Shown: piece after piece, positions 46,601-55,900 of the stretch
How positions within the stretch are numbered: position 1 is the stretch's first letter
Layout of the letters: every line of letters starts with the position of its first letter
DNA from: Enterococcus sp. CSURQ0835
GTDB lineage: Bacteria > Bacillota > Bacilli > Lactobacillales > Enterococcaceae
Direction of reading: 5' to 3'
Length of the DNA: 64,000 nt
NCBI RefSeq assembly: GCF_902706605.1
Contig: NZ_CACSLH010000009.1
Span: 39,310 to 103,309 of the forward strand
Notes under the pieces: model-generated
Databases searched by the model: none
Told to the model about the DNA's origin: nothing
The model's input: only the letters and a program-made list of their open reading frames with translations
Translations under genes and position numbers: made by a program

Positions 46601-49525
46601 TTGATCATTGGTATCAAAGAAGTATTCCCCTTTTTTCGAACCTGAGATATTTCCTAAAGTCACTGGCTTAGGTTGGAATTCTTTTGTTCCCGTTGTATGC
46701 CAATCTTTACCATCTGTAATATAGTGATACTCGTAGTCATTTTTGACTAGGTCATTAGAATCTTTATCATACGAACTCGTATACCGCACAATAAATTTGC
46801 TAGATGTAGCCCGAGGATAAGTAATCGTATAGGTGCCATCCTTGCCCGTTATATCATAATCTCCTGTATCCCGATCTAAAAGATGCTCATTTCCTTTGTC
46901 ATCGACTTCATAAACTTTGAAACTATCGGCACCATTGAACTGACTATCTGGACCACTCAATTTATCTTTTACATACCAACTATCCAATGGTTGAGTGTTT
47001 GTGTTGACTTGGATTTCCCAAGTTACTTGTCCTTTATCCAACCCAATTGGATTGCCATCTTGATCTGCTTGGAAATTTTTGATCCCTTTACTCCCAATTG
47101 GTTGGGTATCATTGCCTTCATAGTGACCTTTATTATTCCAAGTAAAGGTATTGCCATATTTAATACCGACTTGACCTTTCATATTTGAATGATAGTTCAA
47201 GGTGAAAGAATCAGAAACGCCGTCTGGAAAAGTAAAGATATATTTATTATCGCCAGAAGTATCGGTCGTCACAACAACTTTTTTTCCGTTATTCTTTCCA
47301 CCTTCATGAAAAGCCTGCTCCACTAAAGCTTGAATTTCAGCAGGCACTAATGGTACGCCACTTTCATCGGTCAGTTCTTGTCCATAATTCATGGAATCAG
47401 ACATCACCGTACCCGGTACTAAATCCAACCCTTGTTTTTTGACATCGACTTTCCAAGTAAAGACGCCATTGCTAAAATTATTTGCCGTCGTTGGTTTGAC
47501 TGGCTTGTAGCTTTCATTGTTCGTTTTGATCTGCTGTTTTTCGATTTCCGTCTTACTGGTAAAAGTTTTAGTTGAACTTGCTGGAATTTTCTGTGCTTCA
47601 TTAGAATTTAATTCCGCATTATTATTAATTTCAGAAGTTGGCGCCTGAGTCCAACCAGGTGGTTTTGGTTGAAGCGAATCTTCATTAAAGTTAACATTAC
47701 TATCAAAGTAAACTTCATACGCATACTTACTATTACTTGTTCCATTACTATCATCTGGCAACTTGAAGATCACTTTTTGTTGTCCAGTTGTCGGATCAGT
47801 TTCAGTAGTAGGGGGAGCAACACTATTAGTAATATCGATTCCCGCACCCTCAAAACCACTTCGATCCTCTTTGACTGCATACATTAAGACTTTATAACTA
47901 TTAGCTTTATAGGTTACACCTTTTGGCAAGGTGTCGGTGATTGTCGCATCAGTCATTTTGAAGCCCATCTTGTTGGCCGTTAGCTTCCAACGAACGACAC
48001 CTTGATTGTTTGTGATGTCTTCATCTTTCGTTGTCCCTTCGTCAACGAATTCTTTAGTTAAATTCTGATTGTTTGGAATCACGATGCTCGGGGTAACTGT
48101 TGTGGACTCATCTGTAAACGGAATCGATAATTTAACCTTTCCGGGCTCCCCGAATGAATCTTTATCGACTAACATCGAAACGCCAAAGGTTCCTTTTGCA
48201 TTCGAGCCACTACGGATGTTTTCATTAAATATGAATCGAACTTTCCCGTCTGAAGAAATCTCATACGTCCCAAAAACTGTCGTTCCATCAGTTAAGTTCC
48301 CTGTCAAATGAGAACCCGGTTTGACCATGACTTTTCCTGGCAATTCAAAGTCAAAATAATCTCCAGGCTGGATTTTACTCCGAACATTTTCTGGAATCGA
48401 CCAATTGTAGTTCAACGACAATTCTGTATCTTTATCAGCATCGACTTTGATCTTCGATTTGTCTGTCACCACTACTGGCGGATTGCCTTGGAAAAATTGT
48501 GCATTGTCCATAATCGTTTTTCCGTCTGGACTCGTTTTCATTACATCATTTGTATCGTAACTTCTAATATCATTTCCAGTTGCTTGTGGTCCGATTCGTG
48601 TGTCTGAGTCATTCGCTTTTTTAGCCTTTGTTTTTGACTGTTTATTATTTTCAACGGGCGCTTTTTTTGTCTCATCGTTTTGTTGATCATTACCTTGCAA
48701 CAATGCTTTAAAAGCGCGAGTGACTAAATTACTGTCTTCTTTAGCGGTAGAAGCTTTCGGTTTAGATTCTTGCGCTGCTTTAGCTGAACTCGTACTTGCT
48801 TGCGTACTTGACTGACGAGTCCCGCTCGTTTGACTTTCAACTGGAGCAGAAGATTGCGACTCACTTGTTTGACTTTCACTTGATGTGTTACTCTCACCTG
48901 TATTTGCAGAAGATATCTCACTTGCTTTTAGTGCGGACGATTGACTAGTGGCATTTTCACTGGGTGGACTGTTTGATTCAGGTACCGGTGTCTCCGTTTT
49001 TTGAATTGCTACATCAACTGCTGGGATTCCAGCAAACAGATCCTCTTGACTTCCATCTGCTTTAAATTCATTTAGAACTGTCACAATCGAAAGCTGATCC
49101 AGTTTCTCTGTTTTAAAATTCAACGTGACATTTTCATTAGCTTGAGTGGCTTTTGTTTGGATCACCATTGGATCGTTTTCGTTTGCTGCCTCACTGATAT
49201 TAAATAGATCGGCTGGTTCACTAGAAATTTCTTGTGGTGTGATGACTTCATCGCCATTTCTCAATACAAACCCGATTTGCCTACCTAACTCACTTGCTAC
49301 TTTTTCATACGAGATCGCCCAATTCAAATGCTTCTGATCTGGATCTTCACGGTATGAAAGCTTACCGTTACCATCTGCGTGCTCAAATAACTGGGTTTCT
49401 TTTGAATTCGTCGTTTCAGCGATTGCAGTCAGTCCGGTAACAAAATACTCAGCAAACGGCAATAACATGACGATCAGTGTAAACCATGTAATGATTTGAG
49501 CTTTCCTCCCCCTATACGTACTCAT
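40658..49525 (-). CDS. Giant Cna-B stalk surface protein, 2955 residues
   Basis: A signal peptide at residues about 8-40 (ending in TAIAE) is followed by a conserved N-terminal domain to about 180. A Ser/Thr/Gln linker covers about 185-320. About six adhesin-type Ig modules follow to about 1265 (repeating patterns such as VRWKLTANKMG…ITDTLPKG and VNWTVTIND…DPIPAG). One SpaA-like domain lies at about 1268-1390, fourteen Cna-B modules at about 1398-2825, and a Pro/Ser linker follows. The sorting signal is YPQMNDKKN, a hydrophobic helix and RRKKVTE. Cna-B modules carry Lys (GxKxW), Glu (Y.VxE) and Asn (ITN) for self-forming isopeptide bonds. Start MSTYRGRKAQ is behind GGAGGGGAGAAC. It is likely a long adhesin; ligand unknown. 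It is paralogous to the next gene. No sortase is nearby. Confidence 0.9.
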   Translation of the reverse strand: MSTYRGRKAQIITWFTLIVMLLPFAEYFVTGLTAIAETTNSKETQLFEHADGNGKLSYREDPDQKHLNWAISYEKVASELGRQIGFVLRNGDEVITPQEISSEPADLFNISEAANENDPMVIQTKATQANENVTLNFKTEKLDQLSIVTVLNEFKADGSQEDLFAGIPAVDVAIQKTETPVPESNSPPSENATSQSSALKASEISSANTGESNTSSESQTSESQSSAPVESQTSGTRQSSTQASTSSAKAAQESKPKASTAKEDSNLVTRAFKALLQGNDQQNDETKKAPVENNKQSKTKAKKANDSDTRIGPQATGNDIRSYDTNDVMKTSPDGKTIMDNAQFFQGNPPVVVTDKSKIKVDADKDTELSLNYNWSIPENVRSKIQPGDYFDFELPGKVMVKPGSHLTGNLTDGTTVFGTYEISSDGKVRFIFNENIRSGSNAKGTFGVSMLVDKDSFGEPGKVKLSIPFTDESTTVTPSIVIPNNQNLTKEFVDEGTTKDEDITNNQGVVRWKLTANKMGFKMTDATITDTLPKGVTYKANSYKVLMYAVKEDRSGFEGAGIDITNSVAPPTTETDPTTGQQKVIFKLPDDSNGTSNSKYAYEVYFDSNVNFNEDSLQPKPPGWTQAPTSEINNNAELNSNEAQKIPASSTKTFTSKTEIEKQQIKTNNESYKPVKPTTANNFSNGVFTWKVDVKKQGLDLVPGTVMSDSMNYGQELTDESGVPLVPAEIQALVEQAFHEGGKNNGKKVVVTTDTSGDNKYIFTFPDGVSDSFTLNYHSNMKGQVGIKYGNTFTWNNKGHYEGNDTQPIGSKGIKNFQADQDGNPIGLDKGQVTWEIQVNTNTQPLDSWYVKDKLSGPDSQFNGADSFKVYEVDDKGNEHLLDRDTGDYDITGKDGTYTITYPRATSSKFIVRYTSSYDKDSNDLVKNDYEYHYITDGKDWHTTGTKEFQPKPVTLGNISGSKKGEYFFDTNDQKDKVNWTVTINDNKTTIGPNGVFYDPIPAGQTLDTSIEPEVFDESGNKVDAGESWNLNLKGGPAWSYVKPNDNHWYGKFLNISKGSNPNGTLVVGSLPQDDQKYTIKFTTKLAKSTDPNDVKETVTNTGHYRDDANTPIEVEAKASFQRNSRTIDKSHKVNPVGDDGKQKVDYTVVVNQAKKRLENVIVEDSNWQNIEIDHNTVKVVASTGKVLTKGQDYTIDKTGQQMFIRFNGVINDSYTVTYSGDVIWNGIVGQSINVSNSAKVTGDGIEEKTEPSTSGWKAKIPDSVATVTVENGSLKIIKVDSKDPTKKLANATFDLVKAETDKTGQVKYDQNDKAEIAETTWKDVVTNDQGEAEFTGLVTGSYFLVETSSPDTYYISDALKEHRNDSGQIDPGRLIEINVEDKDQKNLTYTIENPTLPIAGEKIWFDDDDQNRPTEITVHLMRDDQKDPVQTQTVTAGSDGKWKYEFTGIPKFDSNGNEIKYSVQEDSVKGYHTYYDGTNIINTVLTKLEGMKKWSDGQNNSGTRPTEITVALNKRSIVNGKERIQPIVDENNKPMTKVVIGDAKVDNWNYEFTDVPKYGKDGKPIDYVVTDKVTGYNSRSETVNGKVQVENFNPPAMVKLTGEKKWHDTDDTKRPQNIYIQVMKKVYGSNQWVKATVLGDESSNFAEKVLAPQEVKASNGWKYEVNNLSKYENGQLIEYSIKEVDKDGQPLNLKNYLSTVGTTTSDGPDAPDEYTVDVTNTETVEFKGEKIWEDRNNQDGIRPASIEVQLMQKEKGAAGDPQKVGQPQKVQADDSGKWNYSFKDLPKFNEQGKEIVYSVVEVEIPAGYEAPDYSKTPDIVNTYTPETIKLSGKKIWNDGDNQDGKRPDKIAVQLMARTPDQTEEQAKEVAKVENVTEPDWMYDFKDQPKFKDGKPLIYTVKEEKIPDGYTVKSEMAQGSDSTELNLTNSRVPEVTRLSGQKVWKDNDAKTRPDMIKVQLMKSIDQGDPEPVNGVIEEVRVNPSGKWNYTFSDLPKYEKGKTITYSVKEVDVPAGYKSEVSKDGKTLTNTLVTELRGTKTWNDNNDSSRPSSITVQLLANGNEVTGKTTKAEASNGWSYEFKDLERFDDQGEEITYSVKELDVPAGYKSEVDGKGNLTNTLTTGFSGKKIWNDNDDANRPNSVTIQLMKKVDDDHGHETLEPVKDKNGKAITRELTTKSWTYEFTNLAKFDGDQEIQYAVKEVDVPAGYVAKVAGNNIINTKVVEVPVKKVWDDSDNQDGKRPKSVKFQLLQKIAGEPAATPITGKEIELNAQSADKDNANVWSHKFTDLPKYTADGKEITYSVQEVDVAAGYESDVSKDGKTITNRYTPEVTEFSGEKLWDDKSNPSGTRPTKITVRLMNGKQKVTEQTVTAGTDGKWTYKFENLPKYENGKVINYEVQEEPVKGYSTKIDKGTITNTNPPETVEVAGVKEWQDEKDRDGKRPTAIHVQLMKKVYGEDDFQKATDLDQKGIAPVEVSAAKGWSFEFKNLPKYENGKAIEYSVQETDVVKGYKASVDNKNMKHIVLTNTYQPETVEFVGEKVWNDNNNQSSKRPNEITVRLMNGTQEVAHQVVKATEGNRWTYKFENLPKYQNGKVIHYEIQEDAVPGYSTRIEGTTITNTSPPETTKVTGKKSWDDDNDQAKKRPDAIKVQVMKQVAGEAELQKATDLDGNPIDALDVSNDTNWSYELSDLPKYEKGKAVVYIVQEVDVPAGYRSEISGWDLKNSYQPDDDTETTKISGKKYWNDQCDQDNLRPTNITVSLLQNGEVLQEMTVNAQTNWEYIFDDLPKVDSTGKAYSYTVAEKNVPAGYTASVCGYDITNTHEPEEPKTPDDDDPKTPNTPSTPDTPNFNWPNINYPNIPSYSGYTVPSLGSVSVPERSLYSSPGVSIPSVATRTSSPTGSSYAKPQVTPLNTASGKNYPQMNDKKNIFAVIIGLLIVFITGRLWYRRKKVTE
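41049..45330 (-). repeat. Fourteen tandem Cna-B modules
   Basis: Fourteen units of about 306 bases each. Modules 10 and 12 are close to each other and so are 11 and 13, showing duplication of a two-module block. Module 3 also resembles 11 (both contain MKKVYG). The last module carries two cysteines (DQCDQ and SVCGYD) that I do not see in the other thirteen modules. Confidence 0.85.
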
Positions 49526-49563
49526 TGTTCTCCCCTCCAACATTTTATTCTAATCTCACTTTA

Positions 49564-49592
49564 ATTTTATTAGTAAAATTTCAGATGTGCAA
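49564..49592 (-). promoter_or_regulatory. Promoter of the first Cna-B giant
   Basis: Minus-strand TTGCAC and TAAAAT are spaced by 17 bases, about 40 nt before the start. The rest of the intergenic DNA up to 49828 is very AT-rich with no further feature that I can support. Confidence 0.65.
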
Positions 49593-49828
49593 CTTTTAAA
49601 GAATAGTATTTAAACGACAAAAGCACGATGAAATAACGAATTATTATTTCAATATTATTTTTAACTAGTTATTTTAATTAGAATACAATGTGATAAGCTT
49701 GTGCTATTTTTTATTAAAATTTTTCAGCAAGTTATATAACAAGCAAATATCATAAAAAATAATTCTAAAAAAACAAAAGATTAACATTATTTTGCGAATA
49801 ATAGTTTGACTATTTCTGACCTTTTAAC

Positions 49829-49866
49829 AAAAAAAGGAATGGGACCTAAATCAGGTTCCATTCCCT
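49829..49866 (-). terminator. Terminator after the second Cna-B giant
   Basis: Arms GGAATGG-A-ACCT and AGGT-C-CCATTCC (one mismatch), a 5-base loop and seven T on the minus strand, about 125 bases past the stop. Confidence 0.8.
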
Positions 49867-49990
49867 TAGTTTCTATAAAATAGCGTAACAGAAATTGCTT
49901 GTTTACTTAGTACAAATTATAGATTTACTAAACAGGCAACTTAGCTACTTAAATTTTAAAGCCAAGCACTTCTGACACAGTTGTTTCTTA

Positions 49991-52900
49991 TTAAGCATGC
50001 TTCCGATTTTTGCGCCAGAAGTAAAGCACAGCTGCGACAAGGATCAACCCGAACACCACTAAAGTAGCGTTGCGTTTATCGTTTGTTTTTGGAAAACGTT
50101 GGTTGGAAGTCGCTGGCGTTTCATTATCAGCCGCGGGCGTCGCATTAGTTGCCCCAGCACTTGGGACAGTCCCAGGTGCATTCGTTGTGCCACTCAAAGT
50201 TGGCAGTGAGATTTCAGGGATCGACACGCTAGGTGTAGCGTCATTTGGTGTCTTGCTCCCATCTTCTGGTAATCCAGGAAGATTAGGGATCATTGGCACT
50301 GTTGGAATCGTCGGAACACCCGGAATCGTTGGGACGTTCGGGAGATTTGGTTTACTTGGTACATTTGGCGTATGTGGAAGATTCGGAACATGAACGTTCA
50401 CGATATTCTTTCCGACCGTCAGCGTGTCATAACCAGCCGGTACATTTTCTTCTTTGACTGAATAAGCATATAAATTATCGTTCGCATCAAATTTTGGCAA
50501 ATTCTCAAAAGCATAAGTCCATTTGGTAGCCGCAGAAATTTTTTGTTCACTGAACTTCTCACCATTTTGCAAGAGTTCCACAGTGATCTCAGCAGGCCGC
50601 AAATTATCTTGATTATTTTGATCTTCCCAAATTTTAGTCCCTGCATACTTAGTAGTCGCTAATGTATTGGTGATCACTAACCCTTGATCTTTTTCAGTGT
50701 AACCAGCCACTTGACCTGCTTCTTTAGCTGAATAAGTGATGGCCTTGCCTTTTTCAAATTTAGGTAAATCAGTAAAGGTGTAGTGCCACTCATTCCCGCT
50801 GGAAGCTTTGACTGTTGTCACTTGGTCAGTTGCTTGTCCATTTTTATAAAGCTGAACTTTGATCGATGCAGGGCGTAACTTATTTTGATCGTCATGATCT
50901 TGCCAAACTTTCGTTCCGTTGATTGTGACCACAGCTAGTTGATGGGTATTTTTGATATTCAAACCCGCATATTTAGCTGTGTATCCTGTGACTGTATCTT
51001 CTGAAACCGTATATTGAATTGCTTTACCGGCTTTGAATTTTGGCAATTCACCAAAATCATAATGCCAAGCATCGGCAGCAGTCACCGTTTGACTTTTGAC
51101 TACTTGCCCATCTGCTAACAAATGAACCGTAATTTTTGCAGGGCGCAAACCATCTTGATCATGGTTATCATCCCAAGTCTTCGTACCAGCCATTTTTGTA
51201 ACAGTAGGTGTATGAGTATTGGTGATGTCTAAATCATGATCTTGCTCGGTATAACCTTTGACTGCACTTGCTTCTTTGACCGTGTAAATGATTTTCTTAC
51301 CAGCTTTATAAAGCGGCAAGTTTGAAAATTCATAGTGCCATTGATCCGCAGCTGTTGCTTTGACTGTTTGCATTTGACCAGCAACAGCTTGCCCGTCTGC
51401 ATAAAGTTGAACTTTGATCGAAGCAGGCCGCACACCATCTTGGTTGTGATGATCATTCCAAGTCTTCGTTCCTTTGACAGTTGTCGTTTGAGGTGTGTAG
51501 CTATTTTCAATTACATAATTCATCCCGACGGTTTTGTTGCTAGAATCCGTTACGACTTTTGCCGTATAACCAGCCGCTTGAGAAACTTCTTTGACCGTAT
51601 AATTTACGAGTTGGGCTGCTTTTTGTGTCTTGTTTTCAAATTTTGCTAAATCTTTCCAATTATAAGACCACGCATTGCTAGCATCTAATGTAACAGGATC
51701 ACCTAGTGCTGCACCGTCTGCAAATAATTGAACGCTAACAGTTGTTGGCCGTTTGCCATCTTGATTGTTGTGATCTTGCCAAACTTTTTTGACTGAGACT
51801 TGCGTCGTGGCAGGTTGATGGGTATTTTTCAAGTTATCTCCAGCAACTTCTGTTTTATAACCCGCAACCGCATCTTCTGAGACCGTATAATCGATCGCTT
51901 TCCCGGCTTTTAATTTTGGTAAATTATCAAAATGATAAGTCCAATTTCCTTGCGCATCCGCTTGGACGACTTGGTCTTGGATTTTTTTACCATCTGCTAG
52001 CAAGTGGATCGTGATTTTTTCAGGGCGCACACCGTCTTGATCGTGGTTATCTACCCAAGTTTTTTTACCGGAGACTTGGGTTGTTTCGGGTTGATGAGTG
52101 TTGGTGATAGCATACGTATGATCATTGATTTTTGCCACTGTTGCCGTGTAATCGGAAACGGGATTTTCTTTAACGGTATAATCGATCGCTTTGCCTGCTT
52201 CACTTCGCGCTAAATTTTTCCATGTTTGCGTCCATTGATTATCAGCTTTTAAGGAAACTGGATCACCAACTTTTTGGCCATTCGCATATAATTGGACCGT
52301 CACACTTGCTGGACGTTTGCCATCTTGATTATCATGATCGTCCCAAACTTTTTTCACAATGACATTCATTTTGTCAGCGGGATGGATATTGGTGATATCT
52401 GTGCCATCGACTTGAGCTGCATAATCTTTTGTTACATTGACTTCTTGCACACTATAAGTGATCTTTTGACCATTTTCAGTCGTTGGCAAATTGGTAAATT
52501 GGTAGTGCCAATCATTGTCTTTCGTGGCTTTGACCGTTTTACCGCTAACAGCTACCGGCTCAGTTTGTCCATCGAGTTGTTTCATCAATTGGACGGTCAC
52601 TGCATCAGGTCGCACGCCGTCACGATCATTATCATCTTGCCATGTCTTTTGACCTGAAACCGTCGTAGTATCCGCGGTATTTTTAACCGTTACAGCTGTC
52701 GTCTTGTCAGAAACTACGGTAGCATCTGTTGTCGTCTTGCTTAATTGATAGCCTGCTGGTGCTGTCACTTCTTTTAATTGATACGTACCGGGAACTAAAT
52801 TTTTGATCGTCACTTGACCTTTTTGATCGGTCGTAAACGTATCAAGCGGATTCCCAGAAGCATCTTGCGTTACTTTTTGACCATCTTGATCCAATTCAAA

Positions 52901-55900
52901 AGTTGCGTTCGCTAATTTTTTGCTTGAATCGGTTTGATCAGTCTTCGTCAACGTGATTTGCCCAGTCGGTTGATTGACCAAAACAGGCGTTGCTTTCGTA
53001 GTTGGATCAAGATACCCTTTTTCTTTATCGGTAGTTTGATTGATCACATAAGGAACACCAGCTTTTAATGAATCGCTAGTGTAATAACCAGTTGGTGCTT
53101 TTGTTTCAACTAAATAATACGTATCAAAAGTTAAATTCGAAAACTTGATTTGACCTTTTGCATCGGTAGGCACGTTACTGATGACGATTTTGCCATTTTT
53201 TGGTTTGCCACGATACAAGGTAAATTCGGCGTCTTTTAACGCATTCCCTTTTTGATCTTTTTTGGTGATCGTCAAATTACGCGTCTCACCTTGCGCATTC
53301 CCGCCGGCACTTGGCACGACAACAACATCTTGTTTTTCAGTGTGTTGGCCATCCGTTTGAATGTTATCACCATTGATTTGGACATCGTTAGAAACTTTGA
53401 TGGAACTGTTAGGATCACCGTTGTATAAAATCGCGCCCGTGTACTCCACCGTGTATTTTGAATCGATACTGCCTAACGAAAGTTTAAATTGTTGTTCTTC
53501 ACTTTCGATTTTATAGTTAGCCGGATCAACGACTGCGCCAGTTTGATCTTTGACAACGATCGAATTCGGATCGACTTTGACATTTTGCCAATTGTTATCC
53601 GTTACAACAACATTGTGGATCGGATAGTTATTAGGATTGACGGTCACGGTGTAATGGATCTGATTCCCATCCCGGTTGCTCCCTTTACTGATAAAACCAT
53701 TCGCTTTCGCGTAGCTGACTTGCCCTTTGATGTTCACTGGTTTGTTTGCGTCATCGGCAAGGGTCGCGGTATTAGTTCTCGTTCCAGTCGGTAACTTACT
53801 AGCATCGGCCATCTTAGTCGTAAATTGAACTTGATACTGATCGGCTTCAGCTTTAGGAAAACCGGTGACGACTAGAACGCCATTTGTTCCACCATCGATT
53901 TTGTAACCGGCAATCGTTTGCGTTTCAGCTTTTGCCACATAAGTCGTTGTGAATCCAGTTGCGGCAGTTCCATCCGCATTCAAAATTTTAACATTCGCCT
54001 TTGCTGGATCGTACGTTTGATCAGCTGGGATTGGATCGGTTAAAATCCCATTTTCACCAAACAGGATCTTCCCAGTATTAGCATTGATCGTCCAAGTAAC
54101 GGTGTTGTTCGTGAAATTATACGAACCACCTTTGTTACCGGCCAATTGTTTTTGGGTATCAGGATTCGGAACAAAACTACTGTTGCCTTCTTTAGTCCAA
54201 TCATTTCCATTTTCCCAATACGTGTAAGCTGCATGATTTGTGACTTGGGTATTTTTTGCAATATCATCCGCATACTTGCTCGTATATTCAATGATAAATT
54301 TAGAATCGCTCGCGTGATTGTACGTAACGGTAAAACTACTGTCATCATTACTTGGTTCTACCGTGTAATCACTGGCAGGCACTTCAGTTCGACTAGTATC
54401 AGCTGCGCCTTTTTTCACTTCATAAACTTTCACATCGCTTGCGTTTTGAAGCGTCGTATTCGACATCGTGTCAACGACTTTCCATTGATCGAGCGGTGCA
54501 TTTTCAGCATTGACGCCAACTTGCCAAGTCGCTTGACCCGGTGTATCTGGCAATCCATTTTTATCTTGATCGACAAATCCTTTAGTTACACCAGATTGTT
54601 TAATGAATTCTTGATTAGCTGTGTTGCCTTTGTCGTTCCATTTGATGCCATTGTTATACGTTACACCGTTTTTACCGGCGACCTTTGTATAGTAGGTAAA
54701 AGCAAAACTATCTGAGATACCTTGTGGGAAACTCATTTTGTAACTACCATCGTCGTTTTTAGTCACGACGACATTTTTACCGGCATTCCCAGTTTTTGTT
54801 AGTTGATCATTCAATTGCTGTTGCAGTTCCGTTAAAGATAAAGCATTCCCATCTGCATCCGTGAAACTTTGGCCATTGTCCATCGTATCTGTAAAGAACG
54901 CATCTTTTGGAATATCAAGACCGGCTTTGGTAAAGTTGACCGTCCAGGCGGCTACTTTTTTAGTGGCGTCATAGGTACCAGCTGTCTTTTTGATATCACT
55001 AGCGGAGCCAAATGTTGCGGTAGCTTTAGCAACTACATCTTCGGCACCTTGTGTTGAAAGCACAGCTTCATTTTCCACGGCTGCACTTTTGCCGTCTGCA
55101 GCAAGGTTTTGATTGAGATCATCAGCAGTATCATAGGTAACAACATAGGCTTTGTCGCTGTCAGGAAAAGTGAATTTTACATTTTGACCACTTTGATCGG
55201 CGTTGACATTTGCTGTCACATCACTGCCATCACCAGTCAAATTCCCCGTGGCAAGATCCACATCATACGCCATTACTTTGATCGTCGATTTATCAAGCGT
55301 CGCGCCAGTTGGTAGAGTATCATTTAACACGCCTGCTGTCATCGTAGCGCCAGTTTTATTGACGGTCAATTTCCAACTGACTTTACCTTGATTGTTTTTG
55401 AGCTCTGCATTACTCGTTTGGCTTGCGACCACTTTATCTAACGTTTTACTATTAGGCACTACGATATTTGGTGTGACCGTCTTATCATAATCAGTAAAAG
55501 GAATCGTAAATGTATTCCCGCCCGGCTTATTGATCTCGACTTGATTGATCGAACCCGCCAAGTTAAATGTCCCGGTGATCCCTGAATTACCAGCGACCGC
55601 ATCTGTAAACGTAAACGTAACATGGCCATCAGGTTGAATATCGAATTGACCAAATGTCGTTCCTTGATCATTTTTCAAATCACCAGTGATTTCTTTATCC
55701 CCTTGGACTTTGAAACTGTCGGGTAATTTGAATTTATAAAAATCGCCTGCCTTGATATTTTTCCGAACAGCTTCTGGCAGCGACCAATTGTATTTTAATA
55801 AAAGTGAATCATTTAAATTTAGTTTGTCGCCGTTTTTCATCGGCGTAGTTGAGCCGTTGACATACATGTTAGCTGAATCAAAGATCGTCTTACCTTCATT